NCBI GenBank assembly: GCA_902546795.1 | Contig: CACCLK010000001.1 | Location: forward strand, 20,095-84,094 | Origin: an uncultured Pelagibacteraceae bacterium | GTDB lineage: Bacteria > Pseudomonadota > Alphaproteobacteria > Pelagibacterales > Pelagibacteraceae | Length of the DNA: 64,000 nt | Reading direction: 5' to 3' | Shown here: positions 19,316 through 27,483 of the stretch, in pieces | Layout: each line of letters begins with the position of its first letter | Position numbering within the stretch: the stretch's first letter is position 1 | Program-made: the position numbers and the translations under genes | Notes under the pieces: model-generated | Databases searched by the model: none | Told to the model about the DNA's origin: nothing | Seen by the model: the letters and a program-made list of their open reading frames with translations, nothing else

Positions 19316-20207
19316 AAAAATTTGTATATTAGGATGTGGTTTAATCGGTTCATCTATTTTGAGAGCAATTAATAAAAACAAATTAAGCAAAGAAAATTCT
19401 GTTTTTGATAAGTCAAAAAAAGTTTTGGACTTTCTTAAAAAAGAAAAACTTTCTAGTGAGGTGACAGATGATATACAGCTTGCAGTAAAAAATGCAGATC
19501 TTATAATAATTTCGACACCGCTTAGCTCTTATGCTGAATTAATTTCTTTAATAAAAAACGATCTGAAAGCAGGAGTTATTTTAACTGATACTGGATCAGT
19601 CAAAAAAGAAATTAATAAAGTTATAGAAAATTCAAAATTAAAAAATATCCATTGGATAGCTTCTCATCCTATAGCTGGAACCGAAGAAAGTGGGCCAGAG
19701 GCGGGCTTTGCGGATTTATTCAAAAATAGATGGTGTATTCTGTCAGCTAACAATCAAGTTGCTAAAGATAAAATAGAAATTCTAGAGAGATTTTGGTCTA
19801 AGCTAGGGAGTAAAGTAAAACTCATGTCATTTGAAGATCATGACTATGTATTGTCCTTAACAAGCCATCTTCCTCACGCAGTTGCTTACAGTATTGTGAG
19901 AACTGCAATTAATAATGAAGATAAATTTAAAAATGATGTGATCCAATACAGTGCTGGAGGATTAAGAGATTTTACTAGAATTGCCGCATCAGATCCTTTG
20001 ATGTGGAAAGATATTTTTATTGATAACAGTGATTATATTTTAAAGGTTTTAGATAACTATTCCAAAAATCTTGATGAAATTAAAAATGCCGTTAAAAATA
20101 AAGACAGTAAAAAGCTTTTAGAAATTTTTTCGTCAACTAAAAAAGTAAGAAAAGAAATTATTGAAGCAGGCCAAGACACTAAAAAACCTGACTTTGGACG
20201 AAAATAA
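19308..20207 (+). CDS. tyrC: Prephenate/arogenate dehydrogenase
   Basis: NAD(P)-dependent oxidative decarboxylase of tyrosine synthesis. The Rossmann motif is ILGCGLIGSSI at the N-terminus; downstream are STPLSSY, DTGSVK, HPIAGTEESGP and the catalytic-domain helix SLTSHLPHAVAYSIV. It has 299 residues, a monofunctional length without chorismate mutase. It overlaps hisC by 8 bases. Its stop codon abuts the stop of the opposing plsC with no base between. Substrate preference for prephenate versus arogenate cannot be decided from the sequence alone. Confidence 0.9.
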   Translation: MFKKICILGCGLIGSSILRAINKNKLSKENSVFDKSKKVLDFLKKEKLSSEVTDDIQLAVKNADLIIISTPLSSYAELISLIKNDLKAGVILTDTGSVKKEINKVIENSKLKNIHWIASHPIAGTEESGPEAGFADLFKNRWCILSANNQVAKDKIEILERFWSKLGSKVKLMSFEDHDYVLSLTSHLPHAVAYSIVRTAINNEDKFKNDVIQYSAGGLRDFTRIAASDPLMWKDIFIDNSDYILKVLDNYSKNLDEIKNAVKNKDSKKLLEIFSSTKKVRKEIIEAGQDTKKPDFGRK

Positions 20208-20915
20208 CTAATAATATTTTTTTATTTCAGTATAAATCTTATTTTCAATTTCTTTTGTAAATTCATCATTATCTTTGCCTGGCATTATCGGCTCTAAAAA
20301 TGAAATATGAATATCTCCTGAAAACTTCATAAAACTATTTTTTGGCCAAACTTTTCCTGTATTTAATGCAACAGGAATACAAGGTAAATTCAGTGCTTTG
20401 TATATTCTACCAACTCCTTTTTTGAAAGGAGGCTGTTCATCTAATTTTACTCGGGTTCCCTGAGGGAATATTAAAAGCGGTCTTTTACTTTTTTCTAATC
20501 TCTCTTTTATTTTTTCAAAAAAATTTAAATTTTCCTTGGTAGTCGTCTCTCTGATAATTGCTATAGAGCCAATCTTTCTCAAATACCAACCAAACAAAGG
20601 TATATTTAAAAGCTCTTTTTTTAAAATAAAAATCGGACCATCCAAAGGTATTTGTAATGCAAAAGTTTCAAACATAGATTGGTGTGCTGAAGCAACAAAA
20701 AAATGATCAACTTTTTTTAAGTTTTCTTTTCCGTGAAAAATTACTTTAGTATTCATTACAAGCTTCAATATGAACACCATATATTTTGCTGATAACCTTC
20801 CAAAAAAAATTGTAAATCTGTCAGGTAGAATTAATGTAGGTATAGCTAATAAAAAAATTAAAATTAGTCCAAAGTAAAGAAAAAAATTAAAAATTAAAGA
20901 TTTAATAAATTGCAT
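20208..20915 (-). CDS. plsC: 1-acyl-sn-glycerol-3-phosphate acyltransferase
   Basis: Membrane acyltransferase that makes phosphatidic acid. An N-terminal hydrophobic helix (residues about 7-30) precedes the acyltransferase domain. The catalytic box reads AHQSMFET, an HX4E form where many families have HX4D, and the substrate motif is FPQGTR. The HX4E form occurs in alphaproteobacterial PlsC-like proteins. It has 235 residues. It starts at the lysA stop region with a 1-base overlap, so both are likely transcribed from the argH operon. Confidence 0.9.
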   Translation of the reverse strand: MQFIKSLIFNFFLYFGLILIFLLAIPTLILPDRFTIFFGRLSAKYMVFILKLVMNTKVIFHGKENLKKVDHFFVASAHQSMFETFALQIPLDGPIFILKKELLNIPLFGWYLRKIGSIAIIRETTTKENLNFFEKIKERLEKSKRPLLIFPQGTRVKLDEQPPFKKGVGRIYKALNLPCIPVALNTGKVWPKNSFMKFSGDIHISFLEPIMPGKDNDEFTKEIENKIYTEIKKYY

Positions 20916-22144
20916 TAAGAATTAATCAATTTTAGTAAATTTTGTTTTTTTCTAATATATCTAAATTTATTTCTTTTAATTAAAATTTCAGCGATTAAAG
21001 GCCTAGTATTATAATTTGACGATAATGAGGACCCATATGCACCAACATTTGTAATTGCAATAAAATCGTTCTCGCTTAGTTTTTGATATTTCCTATAAAC
21101 TCCAAATTTACAAGTGCTTTCACAAATTGGCCCTACAAATTCTACCGCGTTTTTCATTTTAGATGAATTTTTAGTAATAGGTATAATTTTATGAAATGCA
21201 TTGTATAAAGCTGGTCGCATGAAATCATTCATTCCGGCATCTAATATTATAAAGGTTTTATTTTGCCCTTTTTTAATAAATTGAACTTTACTTACTAGTA
21301 TACCTGTGTTCCCAATTATGGATCTCCCTGGCTCAAAAATTATTTTACATTTAATTTTTCTTGCAAAATTATTTACTAATTTTGCATAAATATTAAGATT
21401 AATTGGTTTTTCTTTATCCTTGTAATTAATCCCAAAGCCCCCACCTAAATCAACATATTTTAAATTCAACCTTAATTCTTTTATTAATTTATTCATCACT
21501 TTAAGTGTTTTTTTGAAGGGCCCATCATTTAATATTTGGCTTCCTATATGAACACTTAAAGCTTCTAATTTAATATTTTTTAATTTGTCAATTTTTTTTA
21601 TAAAAAATTTAAAATTTTTAATTGATAAGCCGAACTTGTTATCTGCTTTACCCGTAGATATATTTTTATGTGTTTTTGCGTCGACATTAGGATTTAATCT
21701 AAACCCAATTGAAACCTTTTTTTTCATTTTTTTTGCCAATGCATTGACTAGCTTCGCTTCACTCTCAGACTCACAATTAATTAGTAAAATTTTTTTGCTA
21801 ATCGCAATTTTTAATTCTTCCTCTGTTTTACCAACTCCTGAAAAAACTATCTTTTTTGCTTTTATACCAGCCTTAAGAGCTTTTAAAAGTTCTCCGCCAG
21901 ACACAACATCGGCTCCAGCTCCTAGTTTACCTAAAACTCTCAAAATATTTGTATTGCTATTAGATTTTGCTGCAAAGCATATCAAAGGATTAGTTTTTTT
22001 GAATGTTTTAACAAAATTTAAATAGTTAAAAACAATTTGATTTTCTGAATAAATATAAAAAGGTGTTTTATTCTTTTTTAAAAAATTTCGAATTGATATT
22101 TTCTCAAGAAATAAATTTTTGCCTACATATCTTAAATTTTGCAT
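20915..22144 (-). CDS. lysA: Diaminopimelate decarboxylase
   Basis: PLP enzyme for the last step of lysine synthesis. Group IV decarboxylase fold: PLP lysine in CFAAKSNSN (about residue 59), the glycine loop VDLGGGFGINY, EPGRSI for phosphate binding, and the catalytic cysteine in GPICESTCKFG. It has 409 residues, normal. It follows argH and a small lipoprotein gene in the order argH-lipoprotein-lysA, which is conserved in many Alphaproteobacteria. Confidence 0.97.
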   Translation of the reverse strand: MQNLRYVGKNLFLEKISIRNFLKKNKTPFYIYSENQIVFNYLNFVKTFKKTNPLICFAAKSNSNTNILRVLGKLGAGADVVSGGELLKALKAGIKAKKIVFSGVGKTEEELKIAISKKILLINCESESEAKLVNALAKKMKKKVSIGFRLNPNVDAKTHKNISTGKADNKFGLSIKNFKFFIKKIDKLKNIKLEALSVHIGSQILNDGPFKKTLKVMNKLIKELRLNLKYVDLGGGFGINYKDKEKPINLNIYAKLVNNFARKIKCKIIFEPGRSIIGNTGILVSKVQFIKKGQNKTFIILDAGMNDFMRPALYNAFHKIIPITKNSSKMKNAVEFVGPICESTCKFGVYRKYQKLSENDFIAITNVGAYGSSLSSNYNTRPLIAEILIKRNKFRYIRKKQNLLKLINS

Positions 22145-22148
22145 AAGA

Positions 22149-22259
22149 TTATAAAACTATTTGTATATGATCGAGTTTTCCTTGATATTTAGGCTCTGAT
22201 TTTTTTCCACATCCCGACAGAGTTAAGATTATTATACAAGTAAATGTCAATATTTTCAT
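22149..22259 (-). CDS. 36-residue lipoprotein between argH and lysA (LptM/YifL-like)
   Basis: Not in the ORF track because of its size. The product starts MKILTFTCIIILTLSGCGKK: one or two basic residues, a hydrophobic stretch and a lipobox LSGC (Cys17), leaving a mature lipopeptide of about 20 residues. Its ATG overlaps the argH stop (ATGA), so it is translationally coupled, and lysA begins 4 bases after its stop. Position and form match the YifL/LptM-type mini-lipoproteins that sit next to lysA in other proteobacteria, where LptM supports LptD maturation. That function is inference from context. Confidence 0.85.
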   Translation of the reverse strand: MKILTFTCIIILTLSGCGKKSEPKYQGKLDHIQIVL

Positions 22260-23650
22260 TTCAATTCCTTTTTATATTTTTTTAACATCTTTTTAATATT
22301 TTGTTCAGCAGTTCCACCATGAGAAATCTTTGAGTTCATTGAGTTTTTAACATTCAAAATCTTCTGAACTTTACTATCGATTTCTTTAAAAAACTTTTTA
22401 AGCTCATTCAATGATAATTGATCAAGCTTTTTAGATTTTTTTTCAGCATAATTTACCACCTTTGAGGAAATATTATAAGCTTCTCTAAAAGAGAGCTTTT
22501 TTTCTCTCACCAAATAATCTGAAAGGTCTGTCGCTGTTGTGTACCCTTCGTTGGCCATTTTAAGCATTCTGTTTCTATTAGGTGTAATACTTTTAATTAA
22601 TTCATTTGCCATAATTAATGTATCTTTTAGTGTATCGTAACCATCAAACACAAGCGATTTATCGTCTTGTAAGTCTTTAAAATAAGAAATAGGAAGGCCT
22701 TTCATTATTGTTAATAAAGAGTTCAATTTTCCATAATTTATACCCGTTCTTCCTCTAATTAACTCTGCAGGATCTGGGTTCTTTTTTTGTGGCATAATCG
22801 ATGAACCAGTCAACATTCTATCCGAGAAAGATATAAGTTGGTATGCATCAGAATTCATAATAATGAAATCCTCTGCTAGTCTAGATAAGTGCATAGCGCA
22901 AACAGCGCTTGCATACAAAAAATCTATAGCGAAATCCCTATCAGAGACAGAGTCTATTGAGTTATCTGTTGGTTTTTTAAACCCAAGTTTTTTTGAAGTA
23001 AAATTTCTATCAATTTTATACGAAGTACCTGATAAAGCCGCAGACCCCAATGGAGACTCGTCAAGCAAAATTAAATTGTTTTTAAATCTTTTTTTGTCTC
23101 TTTTTAGCATTTCAAAGTAAGCTAATAGATAATGAGCAAAAGAAATAGGTTGAGCATTTTTTAAATGCGTCAATCCTGGCATTGTAGCATCAGTGTATTT
23201 TTCTGATTTTTTTAATATTGATTTCATTAATTCATTTATTTGATGAATTATTTCTTTAGTAGAATCTTTTATCCATAACTTAAAATCAGTGACAACTTGG
23301 TCATTTCTTGATCTGGCAGTGTGCATGTGACCAGCAGCCGGTCCAATTATTTCAAATAATTTTTTTTCGATATTGAGATGAATATCCTCATATTTTTCTT
23401 TAAAGGAAAAGTTACCTTTTTCAATTTTTTTAAGTATTTTTTCAAGCCCACTTATAATTTTTTTTCCATCTTTTGCAGATATAATCTTTTGTTTAATTAA
23501 CATCTGGGTGTGTATTTTTGATGCAAAAATATCTTGTTTATATAGCCTTTTATCGGTGTTGATTGACGCACCTATTCTTTGAAAAGATTTAGAAGTTTGA
23601 CTTTTAAACCTTTTTGACCAGACTGTTTTATTTTTATTTTTTATTTTCAT
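22256..23650 (-). CDS. argH: Argininosuccinate lyase
   Basis: Last enzyme of arginine synthesis, a fumarase-superfamily lyase. It shows HMHTARSRNDQV, TPLTHLK-type segment PGLTHLKNAQPISFAHY, and the family signature GSSIMPQKKNPD. It has 464 residues, normal. It begins 24 bases from the divergent thioredoxin gene, and its stop is shared by ATGA overlap with the small lipoprotein gene. A head-to-tail argH-lipoprotein-lysA-plsC unit follows from the spacing. Confidence 0.98.
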   Translation of the reverse strand: MKIKNKNKTVWSKRFKSQTSKSFQRIGASINTDKRLYKQDIFASKIHTQMLIKQKIISAKDGKKIISGLEKILKKIEKGNFSFKEKYEDIHLNIEKKLFEIIGPAAGHMHTARSRNDQVVTDFKLWIKDSTKEIIHQINELMKSILKKSEKYTDATMPGLTHLKNAQPISFAHYLLAYFEMLKRDKKRFKNNLILLDESPLGSAALSGTSYKIDRNFTSKKLGFKKPTDNSIDSVSDRDFAIDFLYASAVCAMHLSRLAEDFIIMNSDAYQLISFSDRMLTGSSIMPQKKNPDPAELIRGRTGINYGKLNSLLTIMKGLPISYFKDLQDDKSLVFDGYDTLKDTLIMANELIKSITPNRNRMLKMANEGYTTATDLSDYLVREKKLSFREAYNISSKVVNYAEKKSKKLDQLSLNELKKFFKEIDSKVQKILNVKNSMNSKISHGGTAEQNIKKMLKKYKKELK

Positions 23651-23674
23651 GTGTTATTTTCAATTTAAATTAAT

Positions 23675-24202
23675 ATGAAAATTAGTAAATCTTTTAAAAC
23701 CTATATTAACATAATTTTAAGTTTCTTTATCTTCACTATTCAGGCGGCCAACTCAGAATTATCAGGAAAAGTGATAATATATGACAAACCTCTTGAAGTG
23801 GGTGAATTAAAAATAAAAGATTTTAATCTTCAAGAGATTGATCTAAGTGAAGAAAGAGGCAAGATCATGATACTTAATTTCTGGGCTACATGGTGTGCTC
23901 CTTGTAAAAAAGAGATGCCATCTTTAGAAAAATTAGCTAAAAATCACCCAGATTTAAAGATTTTTCCTATAAACTTAGAAGCACCTAATAAAAAAAGAAC
24001 AAGCAATTTCTATAAAGAGCTTGAAATTGTCAATTTGGATATTTTCTTTGACCCTGACTTCAATCTTCCAAAAAAATTTAAGATGCGTGGACTTCCCACA
24101 ACTATTCTTATCGATAAAAAAGGCAATGAGTTTGGCAGGGTTATAGGTGAAATAGATTTTTCAAGTAAGGAGTTCTATAATTTAATAGAAAAGTATCTTT
24201 AG
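23675..24202 (+). CDS. TlpA/ResA-like thioredoxin, exported
   Basis: Membrane-tethered or secreted thioredoxin-fold reductase. An N-terminal hydrophobic segment (YINIILSFFIFTIQAANS) looks like a signal peptide or anchor. The AhpC/TSA-like core has the redox site FWATWCAPCKKEMPSL and a cis-proline region RGLPTTILIDKKG. It has 175 residues. It transcribes away from argH across 24 bases. A role in cytochrome c maturation or in periplasmic disulfide reduction is plausible for the family, but nothing in the flanks decides it. The 3' end overlaps the opposing twin-TM gene by 4 bases. Confidence 0.88.
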   Translation: MKISKSFKTYINIILSFFIFTIQAANSELSGKVIIYDKPLEVGELKIKDFNLQEIDLSEERGKIMILNFWATWCAPCKKEMPSLEKLAKNHPDLKIFPINLEAPNKKRTSNFYKELEIVNLDIFFDPDFNLPKKFKMRGLPTTILIDKKGNEFGRVIGEIDFSSKEFYNLIEKYL

Positions 24203-24399
24203 TTTTTAAAAAGGTAAGCAAGTAAAACTAAAACTATAATAGCAATAAATTGCAGTAAGACTCTAAGTTGCATTAGTTTATTTGAATATTTTTTGCTGGT
24301 ACTTCCACCTTTAAATAAAGTATAAATACCTAATACTAAAACTATGCCAACAGCACCTAAAAGTGAAAAACCAATAAAGTTAAAAATAAATTCAGACAT
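24199..24399 (-). CDS. HIG1-domain twin transmembrane protein
   Basis: Small inner-membrane protein of 66 residues with two hydrophobic helices (about 4-24 and 45-64). They are separated by a polar loop and by NKLMQLRVLLQFIAI, which resembles the conserved arginine motif of HIG1-type proteins that associate with cytochrome oxidase in mitochondria and Alphaproteobacteria. The track start gives 31 extra residues with an unlikely polar and cysteine-rich N-terminus. The ATG at 24399 (MSEFIFNF) gives the family-like start. The start lies only 15 bases from the divergent esterase gene. Confidence 0.8.
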   Translation of the reverse strand: MSEFIFNFIGFSLLGAVGIVLVLGIYTLFKGGSTSKKYSNKLMQLRVLLQFIAIIVLVLLAYLFKN

Positions 24400-24414
24400 A
24401 AATATTTTACTACC

Positions 24415-25071
24415 ATGAGCTATTCTCTTAACACAACAATAATTAACGCACAATCTGATCAAAAACCAAAAAACGCTGTAATACTTTGTCACGGATATGG
24501 GGGTAATGGAAAGGATATTTCAATATTAGCTAATTATTGGAAAAATTATCTCAAAGATACTGTATTTATTTGTCCCGATGCACCCGAAATTTGTGCAGTA
24601 AGCCCAAGCGGATTTCAATGGTTTGATTTGTTAGATGAGAATAAAGAGCAAATTTTATCAAAATCATTAATTGCGGAAATGAAACTAAATAAATTTATTG
24701 ATGAGGTAAAAAATAATTATCAACTCGCTGCTAATAAAATTGTCATGTGTGGTTTTAGTCAAGGTTGCATGATCGCATTACAAACTTCACTAAAAAGAGT
24801 AGATAAACTAAAAGGGGTAATCGGATACTCTGGTAAAATAATAAATAAGGAACATTTAGCGAAAAATATCAATTCACGGCCTAGTATTTTTTTGATGCAT
24901 GGAGATAAAGACGAAGTAGTTCCAATAAGTTTTCTTCTGGAGGCTAAAGAATTTTTCAGTAATAATTCTTACGAAATAAGCACTGCAATATTCAAAAATT
25001 GTGAACATCGAATTCCACAAGAAGGATCAAGCCTTGGATTAGAATTTATTAAAAAAAATTTGTATAGTTGA
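24415..25071 (+). CDS. Alpha/beta hydrolase, phospholipase/carboxylesterase family
   Basis: Serine esterase of the YpfH / acyl-protein thioesterase-like family. The nucleophile is in CGFSQGCMIAL (GxSxG), with an oxyanion-type N-terminal segment CHGYGGNGKD. The acid residue is in MHGDKDEVVP and the catalytic histidine in CEHRIPQEG. At 218 residues it has the usual short one-domain length. The natural substrate is unknown. It starts back to back with the HIG1-type gene. Confidence 0.87.
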   Translation: MSYSLNTTIINAQSDQKPKNAVILCHGYGGNGKDISILANYWKNYLKDTVFICPDAPEICAVSPSGFQWFDLLDENKEQILSKSLIAEMKLNKFIDEVKNNYQLAANKIVMCGFSQGCMIALQTSLKRVDKLKGVIGYSGKIINKEHLAKNINSRPSIFLMHGDKDEVVPISFLLEAKEFFSNNSYEISTAIFKNCEHRIPQEGSSLGLEFIKKNLYS

Positions 25072-25131
25072 TAATCAAGCTGTTACAAAATAGAACTTGA
25101 TAAAATTATTAGTTTCAGATAGCTTTTGATT

Positions 25132-25701
25132 ATGATTATTTCTGCGACCGAAAAAGTTCCATTAGAAAAATGTCCAGCACTGGTGCTTAATGCTGATTTC
25201 AGACCATTAAGCTATTATCCATTGTCTCTATGGTGTTGGCAGGACGCAGTTAAATCCGTTTTTTTAAAAAGAGTTAGTATTGTCTCAAATTACAAAAGAA
25301 AAATAAGAAGTCCATCATTCGAGATGAATTTGCCAAGTGTAATTGCATTAAAAAGTTTTATCAAACCCTCTGAGAATCCAAACTTCACAAGATTTAATGT
25401 TTTTTTAAGAGACAAATTTACTTGTCAGTATTGTGGAGATGGAAAAGACCTAACTTTTGATCATCTTCTTCCAAAATCCAAAGGTGGAATAACAGACTGG
25501 GAAAATGTGGTAACTGCTTGCTCAACCTGCAATGTTAAAAAAGGTGGAAAGCTTTACGAATTGAGTGGAATGAAATTATTTAACAAGCCTTACAGACCTT
25601 CTGTAGAAGACCTTCATAAAAATGGGAGACATTTTCCTCCCAACTTTCTACACGAAAGCTGGATGGACTACTTGTATTGGGATATTGAACTTGAGCCTTA
25701 A
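25132..25701 (+). CDS. HNH endonuclease family protein
   Basis: Protein of 189 residues with a C-terminal HNH/zinc domain: CQYCG, then the metal-binding FDHLLPKSKGG, then CSTCNVKKGG. The N-terminal half begins CPALVLNADFRPL and is a conserved extension of chromosomal HNH proteins in Alphaproteobacteria. The track starts at a TTG; the ATG two codons later (25132) is preferred. There is no phage or toxin gene nearby. The family is usually a single-copy housekeeping gene of unknown role, so restriction activity should not be assumed. Its stop abuts the coq7 stop. Confidence 0.85.
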   Translation: MIISATEKVPLEKCPALVLNADFRPLSYYPLSLWCWQDAVKSVFLKRVSIVSNYKRKIRSPSFEMNLPSVIALKSFIKPSENPNFTRFNVFLRDKFTCQYCGDGKDLTFDHLLPKSKGGITDWENVVTACSTCNVKKGGKLYELSGMKLFNKPYRPSVEDLHKNGRHFPPNFLHESWMDYLYWDIELEP

Positions 25702-26235
25702 TTAATATTTTTCTGATATTGCTATAGCAATTCGTGATGAAGTTTTAATTACATTGTCTAAAATCTTATATAATCCTTTTTTTGTTGCTCCTTCTTCATA
25801 TGCAATATCCTTGTGATCTAATTCATCTTGTCTAAACTTTTCAATCTTCTTTTTTAAATCTTTTTCGTCCTCTTTTAATTTATATGTCTGATTTTTATAA
25901 TGATCATCTATTACCTCTTCTACCGAGGCAGTGCAAAGCATTGCTGCTTTCTTTCCCAACATAGCGGTTCCAAATCCTAACGCGACACCCATTATGTCCC
26001 AAAGGGGCAATAATCTTGTTGGTTTGATGTCTCTTCTATTTATTTCTTTTTCGAAAAATTCGAAGTGCTCTTTCTCATGCTCTTTCATCTCTTCGATTTT
26101 TTTTTTTAGGTCTTCGTCCTGTTTAAAGGTTTTGAGGGCTAAAAGTTGACCTTCATAAATTTTAATCGCACCTCTCTCACCGGCATGATCAACTCTAATA
26201 ATTTCTTCTAAAGTTTTTTTATCTGTTTTGTTCAT
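25702..26235 (-). CDS. coq7: Demethoxyubiquinone hydroxylase
   Basis: Di-iron monooxygenase for the last ring hydroxylation in ubiquinone synthesis. The carboxylate ligand sequence is complete: DHAGERGAIKIYEGQL, EHEKEHFEFFE, EEVIDDHY, and DELDHKDIAYEEGA, laid out as two EXXH-type repeats. It has 177 residues, the normal bacterial length. It overlaps the end of dsbB by 17 bases. An aerobic ubiquinone-using respiratory chain is implied. Confidence 0.96.
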   Translation of the reverse strand: MNKTDKKTLEEIIRVDHAGERGAIKIYEGQLLALKTFKQDEDLKKKIEEMKEHEKEHFEFFEKEINRRDIKPTRLLPLWDIMGVALGFGTAMLGKKAAMLCTASVEEVIDDHYKNQTYKLKEDEKDLKKKIEKFRQDELDHKDIAYEEGATKKGLYKILDNVIKTSSRIAIAISEKY

Positions 26236-26689
26236 TTTTTAAATTTATAAGAAGAATACCACTTAAGACAAGAGATAAAAGTGTATTTATTGTAGCAAGC
26301 GACAAACCAAAAAATCTTATAGTAACATCTTTGCAACTAATTACTGTTTTCTCTAATGCTTTGAGCAATTCTTCTGGGTTAGTAATTTTATTATTATCTA
26401 AATTACAAATAAAAGACTCCTCAAAAAAGCCTTGTTCTATTCCAAAATGATAAAAAGAAATTGATGAACCTATCAAAAAAAGCAAAGCTACAACCATTAT
26501 CAAAGCTTTTTTGAATTTATGAAAAATTATTGAGAAAGGTAACAACACAACAGCTGCTGCATAAGGAATTCTTTGTAGAATACATAGATTACACGGTTTA
26601 TGTCCGAGGCCAAATTCAATAAAGTAAGCCATACATAATATCAAGAAACTTAAAAAAGAAATATTTATTAAAACTGTATTTTTTTTCAT
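26219..26689 (-). CDS. dsbB: Disulfide bond formation protein B
   Basis: Inner-membrane quinone reductase that reoxidises DsbA. Four hydrophobic helices span the 156 residues. The first periplasmic pair is CNLCILQRIPY and the second pair is the separated cysteines in ESFICNLDNN and VISCKDVTIRF. It sits between a YqaA-like membrane gene and coq7, overlapping the latter. Quinone linkage with coq7 is a sensible but unproven connection. Confidence 0.92.
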   Translation of the reverse strand: MKKNTVLINISFLSFLILCMAYFIEFGLGHKPCNLCILQRIPYAAAVVLLPFSIIFHKFKKALIMVVALLFLIGSSISFYHFGIEQGFFEESFICNLDNNKITNPEELLKALEKTVISCKDVTIRFFGLSLATINTLLSLVLSGILLINLKNEQNR

Positions 26690-26690
26690 T

Positions 26691-27287
26691 TTATTTCAAA
26701 AATAAGTAAGCTATTCCCATTAATAAAACTATGAATAAACCAAGTAGTAAAAATAATTTCTTACCTTCTGCAGAAAAATAATCTTCGAATTTTTTACCAA
26801 ATTTCATTGATAAATACGAAACAATAAAAAACCTCAAACCTCTTGAAATAAGACTGATAATTACAAATAAAAAAAGATTAAAATTCATCAATCCACTTGT
26901 GATAGTAAAAACTTTGTAAGGCAAAGGGGTGAATCCAGCTAAAAAAAGTGTGCTTATCCAAAAAATCATACCTTCTTTATTTGATAATTTTCCTTGAAGA
27001 TCTAAAACCTTTTCTTCATAGTTATATAGCTCAATTACTGACATGGAAATATCAATAAACATATAACCCAAAAAATATCCGAAAACTCCACCGAGAACTG
27101 AAAAAATTGTTGCTACCAAAAAATTTTTAAAATAGTCCTCTTTTTTAGCTATGGACATCGGAATTAACATCACATCTGGCGGTATGGGAAAAAATGAACT
27201 TTCTATAAATGATACAAATCCTAATGCTATCTTAGAAAATTTATGTCTAGCCAATTCTAAACATCTATCGTATAACTTTTTTATCAT
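26691..27287 (-). CDS. yqaA: YqaA-like membrane protein (SNARE-associated/DedA-like domain)
   Basis: Protein of 198 residues with about five hydrophobic segments and the VTT/SNARE-associated domain features GFVSFIESSFFPIPPDVMLIP and AGFTPLPYKVFTITSG. This short form matches YqaA-type proteins rather than full DedA. DedA superfamily members are linked to lipid carrier flipping and membrane potential. The start codon is only 9 bases from the divergent small membrane gene. Confidence 0.85.
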   Translation of the reverse strand: MIKKLYDRCLELARHKFSKIALGFVSFIESSFFPIPPDVMLIPMSIAKKEDYFKNFLVATIFSVLGGVFGYFLGYMFIDISMSVIELYNYEEKVLDLQGKLSNKEGMIFWISTLFLAGFTPLPYKVFTITSGLMNFNLFLFVIISLISRGLRFFIVSYLSMKFGKKFEDYFSAEGKKLFLLLGLFIVLLMGIAYLFLK

Positions 27288-27296
27288 TTTGAATTT

Positions 27297-27482
27297 ATGA
27301 ACTTAAAATGCACAATACTCAAGTTCTTAGCAAGTCTAATCTTGTCTCCCATAGCTATTTATGCAGTGTTGCTTTTAGCGAAAATATTTGGTGCAGATTA
27401 TGAATTCACCCATGGAGAGTCATTTGTTGTGTGGCTTTTGATGGCAATTTTAATATCTAATAGCGTAACATGGAAAAAATAA
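27297..27482 (+). CDS. Small membrane protein of unknown function (61 aa)
   Basis: Two hydrophobic stretches (residues about 8-28 and 43-57) with a short loop containing ADYEFTHGE; the C-terminus is WKK. I do not recognise the family. It starts 9 bases from the opposing yqaA-like start and ends one base before the tandem winged-helix gene, so it probably shares its transcript with that regulator-like protein. The coding assignment rests on this tight fit and on the coherent membrane-protein composition. Confidence 0.6.
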   Translation: MNLKCTILKFLASLILSPIAIYAVLLLAKIFGADYEFTHGESFVVWLLMAILISNSVTWKK

Positions 27483-27483
27483 T

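Noticed and set aside
21585-22025. 146-codon plus-strand ORF inside lysA
   Set aside because: Shadow of lysA; composition is the complement of a Lys-rich gene and shows no known motif.
25126-25131. TTG start for the HNH gene in the ORF track
   Set aside because: An ATG two codons later gives a more typical start; similar TTG starts at 16959, 36008, 39545 and 44060 were replaced by nearby ATGs.
25126-25701. HNH protein as part of a restriction or defence system
   Set aside because: No methyltransferase, helicase-nuclease, toxin or phage gene nearby; flanks are housekeeping genes.
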